Of a stretch of 64,000 nucleotides of DNA, positions 9,166 through 19,226 are shown piece by piece. The notes under the pieces are model-generated. The model did no database searches. It saw nothing but the letters and a program-made list of their open reading frames with translations, and was not told the origin of the DNA. Both the position numbers and the translations under genes were made by a program. The first letter of the stretch is position 1. Each line of letters begins with the position of its first letter. Source of the stretch: an uncultured Microcaldota archaeon (lineage in GTDB: Archaea; Micrarchaeota; Micrarchaeia; Norongarragalinales; CAINOH01); NCBI GenBank assembly GCA_903851445.1, contig CAINOH010000024.1, positions 18,080 to 82,079 of the forward strand, written 5' to 3'.

Positions 9166-10817
9166 AAAGGCAGGAAAAGACGGACAAGCGTGACGCTGAC
9201 GAGAAGCTCATAGACCTGGACAAGGTCAGGGCGATTATCACCAAGAACTACATGGTGCTGCGCCGCGACAGGACGCGCATGATAGCCCTGATCGTATTCC
9301 CGATAGTCATGATATCCATTTTCGGAGCGACAACAGGCGTCACGCCAAAGCACCTTGCAACTGCAATTGTTGACAACGACCAGAGCCTGCTCTCAAGCCA
9401 GGTGGCGGGCCAGCTGCAGACGCTTGACGTCCTTAGCATCGAATACAGCGTGGGCAGCGAGTCCGAGGCAAAAAAGCTCCTTGACGAGGGCAAGGCCAAG
9501 GCGGTCGTGATAATCCCGCAGGGGTTTGAGGATGCCATCAAGGAAGGCCGGCAGACGACCATCCGGCTGATGGTCGACCAGTCGGACGCCACTGTCGCAC
9601 AGATTGCATCCGCAAGCATCAGGGGATTCATAACCGGGCTGTCAAAGCAGGCCAGCGCACAGATGATAGCACAAGAGCAGGTTAACATTGCGATTGCCGC
9701 AAGGAAGGTGGCTGCGCTGGAATCGCTGCTCTCCTCGGGTGCGCAGGCGGCCGGGACTGTTGACGCGTATGACCTGGCAGCTGAGCAGGCTACGCTCGCG
9801 CGCTACCGGCTTATGCAAAGCACGGACACGCTGACCAAGCTTTCGCAGGCTGTTGCCGCTAACCTATACTCGCCAACAAACGCGGACTACTTGAACGAAC
9901 TTACTTTCGCCTATGACAACCCAAGAGCCAAGGCGTCGGTAGTCAGTGAAATCAACCTGGACCAACAATATGTCGCCCAGATGGCTATGTACAGCGGGCT
10001 TGCAGCAGGGAACATGATGGTGCTGCGCAGCGTCGCCTCCACACAGGCGCTCATCGCACAGGCAAAGGCCGGCTCGCTTGCGCTCTCGGCACAGCTTGAC
10101 TCCGCAGCACCTGTTGCGGACAGCGTGCAGGTCACGCTTGAAGGCTTTGCCTCAACCGACGTCAGCAGCCTTGTCGACCCCATCACGGTCGAGTCGGTGC
10201 AAGTGTACGGCCAGAGGCAGGGGATTGACTTTGCGCTGCCTGCGCTTGTTGCGCTAATCATATTCCAGGGCGCCATAATGGGCATGGGAAGGGCGATTGC
10301 AGGCGAGCGCCACGACGGCTCGCTTACCCGCGTGTTCCTCACGCCGACCTCAAACACCACGATACTGCTTGGGACCCAGCTTTTCTACATGATATTCGAG
10401 ACGTTGCGCGCAATATGCATAGTCCTAATCGCGATGCTGGTTTTCGGGCTGACGATTTCAGGCAACCCGTTCGAGGTCCTCCTGATAATAATCCTGTTCA
10501 CAATGGGAGCAACCGGGGTCGGGCTCGTAATCTCGTCCTTTGCAAAGACCGAGGAGCAGTTCATGCCAATGTCGATGCTCATAAGCCTGCCTTCGATGTT
10601 CCTTGCCGGCGCGTTCTTTCCCATACAGACCATGCCTGCGATACTGCAGGGCCTGGCGAAGGTGCTGCCTATTTACTATGCAGGCGACGCGCTTCGCGGC
10701 GTGATGGTCAAGGGGTTCTCGCTGATGCAGGTGTGGCCGGACGTGCTTTTCCTGTCGCTTTTTGCGCTTGTCATGCTTGCGCTGTCAGTAATGGTTTTCA
10801 AGAGGGAAGTAATGTAA
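9162..10817 (+). CDS. ABC-2 type transporter permease
   Basis: ATGA overlap with the ATPase; N-terminal TM plus extracytoplasmic domain plus C-terminal ABC-2 TM block. Confidence 0.88.
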   Translation: MKRQEKTDKRDADEKLIDLDKVRAIITKNYMVLRRDRTRMIALIVFPIVMISIFGATTGVTPKHLATAIVDNDQSLLSSQVAGQLQTLDVLSIEYSVGSESEAKKLLDEGKAKAVVIIPQGFEDAIKEGRQTTIRLMVDQSDATVAQIASASIRGFITGLSKQASAQMIAQEQVNIAIAARKVAALESLLSSGAQAAGTVDAYDLAAEQATLARYRLMQSTDTLTKLSQAVAANLYSPTNADYLNELTFAYDNPRAKASVVSEINLDQQYVAQMAMYSGLAAGNMMVLRSVASTQALIAQAKAGSLALSAQLDSAAPVADSVQVTLEGFASTDVSSLVDPITVESVQVYGQRQGIDFALPALVALIIFQGAIMGMGRAIAGERHDGSLTRVFLTPTSNTTILLGTQLFYMIFETLRAICIVLIAMLVFGLTISGNPFEVLLIIILFTMGATGVGLVISSFAKTEEQFMPMSMLISLPSMFLAGAFFPIQTMPAILQGLAKVLPIYYAGDALRGVMVKGFSLMQVWPDVLFLSLFALVMLALSVMVFKREVM

Positions 10818-10839
10818 AAACGATTATCAGGTGGTTTGT

Positions 10840-12039
10840 ATGAAAAACGAAATATTGTTCGCATTTGTGTTTGCCTTGCTGGCAGTCAACGTATCCGCGT
10901 TGAACCGGCCCGACGTGCGCATCACGGGCTACTCGATGCCGGTTGCCCTGCTTGCAGCGGACCAGTCGGAAGTCACGCTTTCGCTTGAGAGCGTGGGAAA
11001 GCTTGACTGCGCCTACCGCGTGATAGCGCAGGCCTCGCCGTCATACCCAATCAGTTTGCACGGCCCGGACGTGATAGTGGTCGGCGACCTGTGCAAGGCC
11101 GATGGCGCAAGGAACATAACATTCGTGTTCAACGCAGACCAGAACGCCAACGCAGGCAACAACCCGGTGTCGGTCACAATCACTTATGAGAGCGAGAACG
11201 CAGCGCCCTATTCGACGCTCCAAAACCTCAACATCCCGGTTTCCGGCTTCCCGGAACTCCGTGCGCAGGTGACCTCAAGCACGCCCATTGACATCCACCC
11301 CGGAGACACCGCAACAGTAGAGATTACACTGGACAACATCGGGTCTTACAAGGCCCAGGCCATCGAGGCCACCCTGAACGCGCCGACGCCTATGGAGGTC
11401 AAGGCAGCTACCAAGACGGCGATAATCGCCGAGCTTGCGGCCAAGAAGTCGGCCAAGGTCACTTACACGATTTTCGTGCCAAAAGGCCAACGGCCGGGAG
11501 TGTATTCGGCTGGCCTTGCGCTGTCTTACATAGATGAGGCCGGGATGCGCGTCTCAAAGTCAATTCCAGTAAGCATAACCGTTGCCGCGAAGGCGGACTT
11601 GGCTGTCGCGCCGAGCGCGGATGCCGTGTTCATCGGCGCAAATAACGCTGCAGCCCGCTTTACCATAAAAAACAACGGTGCGGACGCTGCAAAGAACCTC
11701 CGGGTAAAGGTCATCCCCCAGTTCCCAATATCAACTGACGGCAGCGAGAGGCTGGTTGGCGACCTTGCGCCGGGCGCGACTGTCGAGGTTGCATTCAACG
11801 TCAACGCGGACAAGGAAGCGGCTGCCGGAAACTACGCACTGCAAATCCAGGCGACTTACGAGGATGCCTCGGGAACCAAGTACCGCGAGAGCGTCGAGAC
11901 CGGGATAACCGTCCATCAAAAGGACCTCTTTACCTCAATATTTGGCGACTACTGGTTCCTCTGGGCCATTGCGGCAATAGCGCTCGCGGTCTTCCTTGGC
12001 CGCAAGGCAAGGTCAGCCCTTGGAAAGAAGAAGGCATAA
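10840..12039 (+). CDS. COG1361-like secreted/anchored protein with CARDB/NEW3-type Ig domains
   Basis: Signal peptide, repeated DTATVEITLDNIGSYKAQAIE-type domains, C-terminal TM helix; follows the ABC permease. Confidence 0.75.
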   Translation: MKNEILFAFVFALLAVNVSALNRPDVRITGYSMPVALLAADQSEVTLSLESVGKLDCAYRVIAQASPSYPISLHGPDVIVVGDLCKADGARNITFVFNADQNANAGNNPVSVTITYESENAAPYSTLQNLNIPVSGFPELRAQVTSSTPIDIHPGDTATVEITLDNIGSYKAQAIEATLNAPTPMEVKAATKTAIIAELAAKKSAKVTYTIFVPKGQRPGVYSAGLALSYIDEAGMRVSKSIPVSITVAAKADLAVAPSADAVFIGANNAAARFTIKNNGADAAKNLRVKVIPQFPISTDGSERLVGDLAPGATVEVAFNVNADKEAAAGNYALQIQATYEDASGTKYRESVETGITVHQKDLFTSIFGDYWFLWAIAAIALAVFLGRKARSALGKKKA

Positions 12040-12055
12040 GGGCGTTTGGGCCCAA

Positions 12056-12068
12056 CCCCCCCCCCCCC
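12056..12068 (+). repeat. Homopolymeric C13 tract
   Basis: cccaaccccc/ccccccccgc: 13 consecutive C followed by a T-rich intergenic stretch. Confidence 0.9.
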
Positions 12069-12201
12069 GCTCTTTTCCGTTTTTCTCCCTTCTTTCCTTT
12101 ATTCCCCTTTTTTGCAAATCTTTTTCTTTACTTGCACACTAATTGTGGATAAACCACCGGAAGCTGCGAAGCCTCCCAGCCTAAATCATAGGCGTTTTTG
12201 A

Positions 12202-13893
12202 ATGATAGCAATCAGCGACTTTGGAGTCATCGTCATAGTCGCAACCATCGCCGGCGCAGTCGCGATAATGCTCCGCCAGCCCTCGGTAATCGGCCTACTT
12301 GTCGCTGGAATGATAGTCGGTCCCCACCAGCTGGGCCTTGTAGGCAGCATGGACTCGATATCAAGCTTTGCCGACGTGGGCGCCATCCTTCTGCTCTTCG
12401 CCATCGGCCTTGAGTTCTCAATGGACAGCCTGAAGAGCCTGGGCGCCAAGGCGACCATACTTGCAGCAACCAAGATGGGCATCATAATGCTCCTGGGCTA
12501 CCTTGCGGCGACGCTTTTCGGCCTCAAGCCCATCACGGGAATGTACCTTGGCGCAATCTTCTCAATCACGAGCACGGCCATAGTCTCCAAGATACTTTCT
12601 GAGAAGAACTTTTCCGACCGACCGGAGGCGCCGCTCCTGATAGCCTCGCTGATTGTGGAGGACATCATCTCGATATTCATGCTCGCGGTGCTCTCGGGCA
12701 TCAGCGGGTCGGGCGAACAGGTCTCGTTCAAGTTCATCCTCTCGGTCGCGAACTCGCTCGTGATATTCGGGGTGTTCTACCTGGTCCTCTCGAGGATACT
12801 CAAGATAGTGCTTGACTGGCTTTCCGAAAACCGCGCAGAGGAGACGCTTGCGTTCTCCGCCCTGAGCATGGGGGTCGGCCTGAGCTTCCTCGCCCAGTTT
12901 GCGGGCCTGCCTGCGTCAATCGGTGCGTTCCTTGCAGGCAACCTCATAGCATCGCTCAAGAAAGCCGAGGAGTTCAAGCAGGCGATTTACCCGCTCATCT
13001 TCGTATTCTCCGCGTTGTTCTTCCTCTCAGTCGGGATGGTGGTTGACCTGCGCTCGATAATCTCCAACATCTGGCTGATTGCGGGAATCGCCATTGCCGC
13101 GATTGCAATCAAGTTCGTGGCAACGCACGTGTCATACTACTTCGTCGAGGCGGACTCGCGCTCGGCCACTTTTGCAGGGATTGCGATGCTCTCAATCGGC
13201 GAGTTCTCGATACTGATAGCCCAGCTTTCGCGCAACGTGGTCACCGACATCGACCTTATCGGCATCACGTCTGCTTTGGTGCTGATCACTTCGCTTACGA
13301 CGTCGTTTTTGATTGACGACTCCGAATTCATCTGGAGGAAGCTGCGGCGCACGCTGCCTGCACGCATAGTCGACGCCGGACGGCAGATTGCACGCCAGAA
13401 CCAGCAGGCGTTCTACGCGGTGCAGTACAACTACTCGTTCAACAGCAAGGTCGGCTCAAGCGTCTCCTTCCTCCGCGAGAACCTCCTTCTGATGGTAATC
13501 ATCTTCGGGGTCATACTCTACTCGACGCAGTCCGCCCAGACGTTTGCCTTTGGAGACACGATCATAACGCTCAAGGGCCTCGGGCTGGGCGTCGCGCTGG
13601 TTGCAACAGCGGCAATAATGGCAAGGACGATAATCGCAATGAGAAAAAGCGACTACTATTCCATACGCAGCGCAGGGCTCCTGTCGATGTACCGCAAGCT
13701 GGCGCGCACATTCAGCACCTCGGCCATCATCTGGCTTGCCATTGCCCTGCTCGCGGTGCTCGTTGTCTTCGGGTCCAACCCCGAAGCAAGCAGGATGATA
13801 ACGCTTGTTGCGATACTGGTGGTCATAGCGGACGTGTACAGGCGAAGGGAAGGCAAGATGGGAATGCTGCAAGGCCGCTCTGACTATTATTAG
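12202..13893 (+). CDS. CPA2 (Kef-type) cation/proton antiporter
   Basis: LFAIGLEFSMDSLKSLG, FSITSTAIVSKIL and LPASIGAFLAGNLIA motifs. Confidence 0.88.
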   Translation: MIAISDFGVIVIVATIAGAVAIMLRQPSVIGLLVAGMIVGPHQLGLVGSMDSISSFADVGAILLLFAIGLEFSMDSLKSLGAKATILAATKMGIIMLLGYLAATLFGLKPITGMYLGAIFSITSTAIVSKILSEKNFSDRPEAPLLIASLIVEDIISIFMLAVLSGISGSGEQVSFKFILSVANSLVIFGVFYLVLSRILKIVLDWLSENRAEETLAFSALSMGVGLSFLAQFAGLPASIGAFLAGNLIASLKKAEEFKQAIYPLIFVFSALFFLSVGMVVDLRSIISNIWLIAGIAIAAIAIKFVATHVSYYFVEADSRSATFAGIAMLSIGEFSILIAQLSRNVVTDIDLIGITSALVLITSLTTSFLIDDSEFIWRKLRRTLPARIVDAGRQIARQNQQAFYAVQYNYSFNSKVGSSVSFLRENLLLMVIIFGVILYSTQSAQTFAFGDTIITLKGLGLGVALVATAAIMARTIIAMRKSDYYSIRSAGLLSMYRKLARTFSTSAIIWLAIALLAVLVVFGSNPEASRMITLVAILVVIADVYRRREGKMGMLQGRSDYY

Positions 13894-14047
13894 TTTTAAA
13901 AGAAAAAGTGGAAGCCGCGCTTCCTGTGCGTCCCGGGCCCCTCGCTGCAAAAAACCGGTTTGCTTAGGCTGTTTTTTATAAGGGAAAACACTAATGGGTG
14001 CATACCTGGCCCTTGGGCCGAAGAACGCTTACTGGAGAGTGCTTGCT

Positions 14048-16564
14048 ATGGCCAACAACGTCTATTGGTTTTCCGAAATCAACAAGTCCTCGATTCCCAT
14101 CGCGGGTGGCAAGGGCGCCAACCTTGGCGAGATGTTCCAGCTCGGCCTGCCGGTGCCCGACGGCTTCGTGGTGTCGAGCGAGGCGTACTTCAACTTCGTG
14201 CGCGCTACCAAGATAGACAAGCTCATTGAGTCCACGCTCTCGGGGCTTGACGAGCAGGACTCGGACAAGCTGGACCAGGCGAGCGAGACCATCAAGAACG
14301 CCATCCTGGCTGAGCCGGTGCCCAACGACATCCGCACCGACCTTGTCCGCGCCTACAACAAGCTGTGCGGGGTGAGCATCTTCCCGCTTGCAAGCCAGGA
14401 GTTGCTCGTGGCCGTAAGGAGCAGCGCAACAGCCGAGGACCTGCCCGAGGCCTCGTTTGCGGGCCAGCAGGCCACATTCGTGAATGTGAAGGGAGCTGAC
14501 ATGCTCGTTGACGCGGTGCGCTCGTGCTGGGCCAGCCTCTTTGAGGCAAGGGCAATCTACTACCGCATAACTGAGCACTTCGACCACAACAAGGTCGGGC
14601 TGTGCGCTGTTGTGCAGAAGATGGTGGACAGCGAAAAGAGCGGGGTCATGTTCACGGTAAACCCCATCAACAGGAACCCGAACGAAATCATGATTGAGGC
14701 TGCGATTGGCCTTGGCGAGGCCGTTGTGAGCGGGTCGGTCACGCCGGACAACTACATTGTCGCCAAGGACTCGATGCAAATCGCAAACAAGACCATAAAC
14801 AAGCAGGAGTTTGTGATTCTCCGCGGAAAGTCCGGCACCGGCTCGGAAAAGGCCGACCTGCCTGATAACCTTGCCTCTGCGCAGAAGATCCCGGACGACC
14901 AGATAACCAGGCTGGCGGACTTTGGAAAGAGGATTGAGGAGCACTACGGCGCACCCCAGGACATCGAGTGGGCAGTTGAGAAGGGAAAAATATACATAGT
15001 CCAAACTCGGAACATCACCACGCTAAAGGACAGGTTGCCGCAGGAAGAGAAGACGCAGGAGGTGAAGGTCGCAGTGGAAGCAAACGAGCCGATAGTGCAG
15101 GATACAATCAAACCGCGACCTCAAGCAGCACCCGCGCCAACTGTTGACATACCCAGGCCGCAGGTCATCGTAGAAACTGCGGTCCCAACATCATCCTCAA
15201 AGGCAAAGCCCATACTAAAGGGCCTGGGCGCCTCGCCGGGAACTGCGTGGGGGCCCGTGCGGCTCATCTACTCGCCAAAGGAAATACACAAGGTAAGGCA
15301 GGGCGACGTTTTGGTAACCGAGATGACCTCGCCGGACTACGTGCCTGCGATGAAGCGCGCCGCAGCAATCGTCACGAACTCTGGCGGCCAGACGTGCCAC
15401 GCCGCAATAGTGAGCCGCGAACTCGGGATACCATGCATCGTCGGCACGCGCACCGCGACCATTGACCTTAAGGAGGACCAAATCATCACGGTGAACGCGA
15501 CCCAGGGCGTGGTGTTTGAGGGAAAGCTCGCAACCACAACTGCAGCAGGCTCAAACCCGACCACCAAGGCAATGGAAAAGGAGGTCGCGTCTGACGCGTT
15601 CATGCAGGAAGTGGTGCGCGCAACCAAGTACCTCTCCGGGCCGCAGAGCGACAACATCGTAACAGGCACCAAGCTCTACGTCAACCTTGCCGAGCCTGAG
15701 AACGCTGAGAAAATCGCATCAAAGCACGTCGACGGGGTCGGCCTCTTTAGGGCGGAGTTCATAATCGCCGGGTTCGGAAAGCACCCAAAGGCGATGCTCA
15801 AGCAGGGTAAGCGCGAGGAGTTCATCGACGCTTTGTCGGACGGCATGCGCAAGATGTGCGCAGCTTTCTACCCCCGGCCGGTCATCTACCGCGCAACCGA
15901 CTTCAAGACCAACGAGTACAGGAACCTCGAGGGCGGCGAGGAGTTCGAGCCAAAGGAAGAGAACCCCATGATTGGCTTCCGCGGCTGCTTCCGCTACATC
16001 AAGGACCCCGAAGTGTTCAACATGGAGCTCGAGGCCATCAAGCGCGTGCGCGAGACGTACGGGATGAAGAACCTCTGGCTGATGATACCGTTCGTGCGCA
16101 CGGTCAACGAGTTCAGGGCGTGCAAGAAGCTTGTGGACGCGGCCGGGCTTGCGAACGGCGGGTACGACTTCAAGCTGGGCATAATGTGCGAAATCCCCTC
16201 TACAATCATCCTTGCCGAGGAGTTCTGCAAGGAAGGCGCGCAGTTCTTCTCAATAGGGAGCAACGACCTGACCCAGCTCACCCTCGGCCTTGACCGGGAC
16301 AACCCGATTGTGGCTGACGACTTTGACGAGCGCGACCCATCTGTCCTCGAGTCCATCCGGCTGGTAATCGAGCGCTGCCACAAGCACGGCGTGCCGGTGG
16401 GGATATGCGGCCAGGCGCCGTCGGTCTACCCTGAGTTTGCCGAGGCGATTGTCGAGTATGGCATCGACTCAATCAGCGTCAACTCCGATGTGATTGAGGC
16501 AACGCGCAAGACAGTGGCAAGCGCGGAGCAGAGGCTATTGATGAAGAAGGCGCGAAGCAATTAA
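14048..16564 (+). CDS. ppsA: Phosphoenolpyruvate synthase
   Basis: GGKGANLGEM, AVRSSATAEDLPEASFAGQQ, GGQTCHAAIVSRELGIPCIVG, FFSIGSNDLTQLTLGLDRD and VGICGQAPS motifs; start chosen at ATG 14048. Confidence 0.93.
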   Translation: MANNVYWFSEINKSSIPIAGGKGANLGEMFQLGLPVPDGFVVSSEAYFNFVRATKIDKLIESTLSGLDEQDSDKLDQASETIKNAILAEPVPNDIRTDLVRAYNKLCGVSIFPLASQELLVAVRSSATAEDLPEASFAGQQATFVNVKGADMLVDAVRSCWASLFEARAIYYRITEHFDHNKVGLCAVVQKMVDSEKSGVMFTVNPINRNPNEIMIEAAIGLGEAVVSGSVTPDNYIVAKDSMQIANKTINKQEFVILRGKSGTGSEKADLPDNLASAQKIPDDQITRLADFGKRIEEHYGAPQDIEWAVEKGKIYIVQTRNITTLKDRLPQEEKTQEVKVAVEANEPIVQDTIKPRPQAAPAPTVDIPRPQVIVETAVPTSSSKAKPILKGLGASPGTAWGPVRLIYSPKEIHKVRQGDVLVTEMTSPDYVPAMKRAAAIVTNSGGQTCHAAIVSRELGIPCIVGTRTATIDLKEDQIITVNATQGVVFEGKLATTTAAGSNPTTKAMEKEVASDAFMQEVVRATKYLSGPQSDNIVTGTKLYVNLAEPENAEKIASKHVDGVGLFRAEFIIAGFGKHPKAMLKQGKREEFIDALSDGMRKMCAAFYPRPVIYRATDFKTNEYRNLEGGEEFEPKEENPMIGFRGCFRYIKDPEVFNMELEAIKRVRETYGMKNLWLMIPFVRTVNEFRACKKLVDAAGLANGGYDFKLGIMCEIPSTIILAEEFCKEGAQFFSIGSNDLTQLTLGLDRDNPIVADDFDERDPSVLESIRLVIERCHKHGVPVGICGQAPSVYPEFAEAIVEYGIDSISVNSDVIEATRKTVASAEQRLLMKKARSN

Positions 16565-16599
16565 GAAGAACTGGGAGATACAAGAGAGAGGGTCGAAAG

Positions 16600-17181
16600 A
16601 TGATATTCGGCTTTTGCGGCACGCTGGGCTCAGGAAAGGGCACTGCAATAGAGCTATTGCAGAAGGAATTCGGAGCTACTAGCTTCAGCCTTTCTGACGA
16701 GATTAGGCAGGAGTGCAAAAAGCGTGGCTTGGGACTCGAACGGACCAACCTGATTGCTGTTGGAAACGATATGCGGAAAAGCCACGGTGACGGCTATTGG
16801 GCGGACAGGGTTGCCGAAAAGGTCAAGGCCCTTCCGAACTGGCAGAAAAAAGTCGCCACCGTCGATTCCATCCGGCTTCCTGCAGAGGTTGAGGGGCTTG
16901 TTGAACAGTTCGGGAAGGGATTCGCGCTTATCAGCGTCGACGCGCCGGTTGAACTGCGCTACGAGCGCATCAAGAAGCGCGCAAGGGCAGGCGAGCAGCT
17001 GCTTTCGCTTGAGCAGTTCGAAGCGTCCGAACACAAGGAACAGTCAAAGGCAAAAGGCGAGCCCAACCTTGCCGCGACGATGGCGCTAGCTGACTATGAA
17101 ATCGTCAACGACGAGAGCAGACCGGAGCTTGAGCGCGGAATCCGCACGATTGCCAACAAGTACCACCAGAAGACCAAGTAG
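16600..17181 (+). CDS. Dephospho-CoA kinase-like/UPF0200 P-loop nucleotide kinase
   Basis: GTLGSGKGTAIELL P-loop, LSDEIRQE, VDSIRLPAEVE. Confidence 0.75.
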   Translation: MIFGFCGTLGSGKGTAIELLQKEFGATSFSLSDEIRQECKKRGLGLERTNLIAVGNDMRKSHGDGYWADRVAEKVKALPNWQKKVATVDSIRLPAEVEGLVEQFGKGFALISVDAPVELRYERIKKRARAGEQLLSLEQFEASEHKEQSKAKGEPNLAATMALADYEIVNDESRPELERGIRTIANKYHQKTK

Positions 17182-17217
17182 GAATTGCTGGCACATCAAC
17201 CAAAACAATATAACTAT

Positions 17218-17231
17218 TTATTGAGCAATAA
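17218..17231. promoter_or_regulatory. Inverted repeat TTATTG-AG-CAATAA upstream of antitoxin gene
   Basis: 6-bp perfect arms with 2-nt spacer, 37 nt upstream of ATG 17268. Confidence 0.5.
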
Positions 17232-17267
17232 CTGTACAACTATTGACTGTGTCTAGAGGTAGGGGAA

Positions 17268-17504
17268 ATGAACATCGTGCTTGGCGCGCCGTACAACAAG
17301 ATAATCGACAACGCACTGAAGAAGGGCCAGGCAGGCACCAAGGCCGAAGTCATACGCCAGGCTTTGAAGCTTTACCAGCGGTACTTCGAGGACGAGGAGA
17401 CGCTTGTCGCAAGGGCGATTGAACGGGACATGGCATTGATAAGGTCGGGAAAGATGAAGACCTATTCACTCAAGGAAGTTAAGAAAAGACTGAATATCGA
17501 CTGA
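17268..17504 (+). CDS. Putative antitoxin of a RelE/ParE-type TA module
   Basis: MNIVLGAPYNKIIDNALKKGQAGTKAEVIRQALKLY, RHH-like N-terminus; paralogous to 50508-50744. Confidence 0.75.
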   Translation: MNIVLGAPYNKIIDNALKKGQAGTKAEVIRQALKLYQRYFEDEETLVARAIERDMALIRSGKMKTYSLKEVKKRLNID

Positions 17505-17562
17505 AAGTTGTAGACTTGCCCAAAATACCCTTTGACGCGTAACAACTCAAAGGGAGTTTTTC

Positions 17563-17820
17563 TTGGAACACGAAGTATCCGACGAGGCGTTCGCCGAAAT
17601 CCAAAAGATGGACCACGGCCTGCAGGAACTATTCATCCGGCACATCGAGAAAGTCTCCAACATGCCTCCAAGAAGGCACCTGCGCTTTGGAAATCCGCAC
17701 TTTGTTGAGAAGGTCACAAAAAGTGCGAGATTCGCATACAAGATAGAGAACGAAACCGTTTACGTCGTGCGCTGCTTTGCCACGCACAAGGAATACGAGC
17801 AGTGGTACAGAAACCTGTGA
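17563..17820 (+). CDS. Putative RelE/ParE-type toxin (TTG start)
   Basis: HLRFGNPHFVEKVTKSARFAYKIENETVYVVRCFATHKEYEQWY; paralogous to 50246-50506. Confidence 0.78.
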   Translation: MEHEVSDEAFAEIQKMDHGLQELFIRHIEKVSNMPPRRHLRFGNPHFVEKVTKSARFAYKIENETVYVVRCFATHKEYEQWYRNL

Positions 17821-17841
17821 TCGCATCCAAGCGGCTGCGAC

Positions 17842-18543
17842 TTATCCGACTATAGTCCCGCAGTCCCTGCTTCCCTCGACCAGCTTCTTCAGCTGGTCAA
17901 GCTTCTTCCCATTAGCAAATACTATTTCTATCCCACTTCTTGCCGCAAGCTTGCAGGCTATTATGTCAAAGACAAACGGCGCCGTGGGTTCGCGGGTATC
18001 CAGGCGGGTTGCAAGCTCGATGAGCTGCTCATAAGACATTTTCTTGATGAGCTTGGCTTTCGGGTTCTTGGAAGGGTCGGAATCGTAAATCCCGTCAATC
18101 TTGGACAGGTTGATTAGCCGCCTTGCCTTGAGCCTCTCTGCAATTATGACAGCAGCGTGGTCGGAGGTTGCGCCCTCCACAAACCCCGCGCCAACTGGGA
18201 TTAGGTTGAGCCTGGAGGCGAGCTGAACTTCTGACAAGTCGGTGATTGACTTTGGATAGGCAACGTCCTCGCCAAGAAGCGAAATCAGGAGAGTTGCGTT
18301 GACGTGGTTTATCATCTGGCCAATCTTGTCGGCCATGACTTGCGTGCCGTTCTTCCTGGCTATGTCCTGATATTGGGCGGAAAATTTTCCTCCGCCAACA
18401 GAGATTGCGAGCTTGAAGCCCTCTGCGTGCAGCTTCTTGATTAGCGCTGCTGCTGACTTGACGTATTCGGCGTCAATGTCGCCGTTATCCTTGAACAGGA
18501 GCGAGCCGCCAAGGGAAATCACGGTAAAATCTTTCTTGTCCAA
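17842..18543 (-). CDS. pyrH: Archaeal-type UMP kinase
   Basis: SLGGSLL, VGGGKFSAQYQ, GATSDHAAVIIAERLKA and NLSKIDGIYDSDP motifs. Confidence 0.88.
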   Translation of the reverse strand: MDKKDFTVISLGGSLLFKDNGDIDAEYVKSAAALIKKLHAEGFKLAISVGGGKFSAQYQDIARKNGTQVMADKIGQMINHVNATLLISLLGEDVAYPKSITDLSEVQLASRLNLIPVGAGFVEGATSDHAAVIIAERLKARRLINLSKIDGIYDSDPSKNPKAKLIKKMSYEQLIELATRLDTREPTAPFVFDIIACKLAARSGIEIVFANGKKLDQLKKLVEGSRDCGTIVG

Positions 18544-18643
18544 AAACGCATCACCAGCTGAAAATGGGCCGAAGTAACCAAAGCCCCTATTAATTCATTA
18601 ACCATTAGCACCAATAAATATTGCGTTAGCAGGGGTGGGCAGG

Positions 18644-19222
18644 ATGGCAGACTTTTCAGCAATAATCCGCGGCCTAAAGCCGGTCTTCGACGAGAAGGAA
18701 AAGAGGCAGGACAAGGTCTTGGTCCTCAGCCGCGAGATAGTCAGGCTTTCAGCACGCGCAATCCGCGACATCCACACTGGAGAAAAAGTCGAGCTTTCGG
18801 CAACCTTGGAGGAGCTTGAAGGCAAGGTCAAGGAAATCCGGCAATATGACGACGACTTCTCCCACATCACCGAGCACTGCTATCAGGAATACGTCGAAAT
18901 CAAGACATTCCTTGCAATAACCTACCACCAGGACCTGCCATCGCCCGATGACCTTTCGATGCCGGTCACCTCTTACCTTTCCGGCATTGCCGACTGCGTC
19001 GGCGAAATCAGGCGCGCAATCCAAATCAGCCTCAAGGAAGACAAGGACGACGAGGCCAACTACTACTTCGGCAGGATGAACGACATCTACGACAACATAA
19101 TGCTCCTCAAATACTCCACGTCAATCATCGGGCCGCTCAAGCAGAAGCAGGACATGGTGCGCTCCTCCATTGACCACGCGCGGAGCGAGCTTCTGATGGC
19201 GAAGTTTACAAAGAGGTCGTAG
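18644..19222 (+). CDS. Translin-family protein
   Basis: RQDKVLVLSREIVRLSARAIRDIH, GIADCVGEIRRAI and YDNIMLLKYSTSIIGPLKQKQDMVRSSI typical of translin/TRAX. Confidence 0.8.
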   Translation: MADFSAIIRGLKPVFDEKEKRQDKVLVLSREIVRLSARAIRDIHTGEKVELSATLEELEGKVKEIRQYDDDFSHITEHCYQEYVEIKTFLAITYHQDLPSPDDLSMPVTSYLSGIADCVGEIRRAIQISLKEDKDDEANYYFGRMNDIYDNIMLLKYSTSIIGPLKQKQDMVRSSIDHARSELLMAKFTKRS

Positions 19223-19226
19223 GCTT

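Noticed and set aside
13991-15004. 337-aa minus-strand ORF opposite ppsA
   Set aside because: Antisense shadow ORF of a strongly coding gene with clear PEP synthase motifs; no recognisable domain in the antisense translation.
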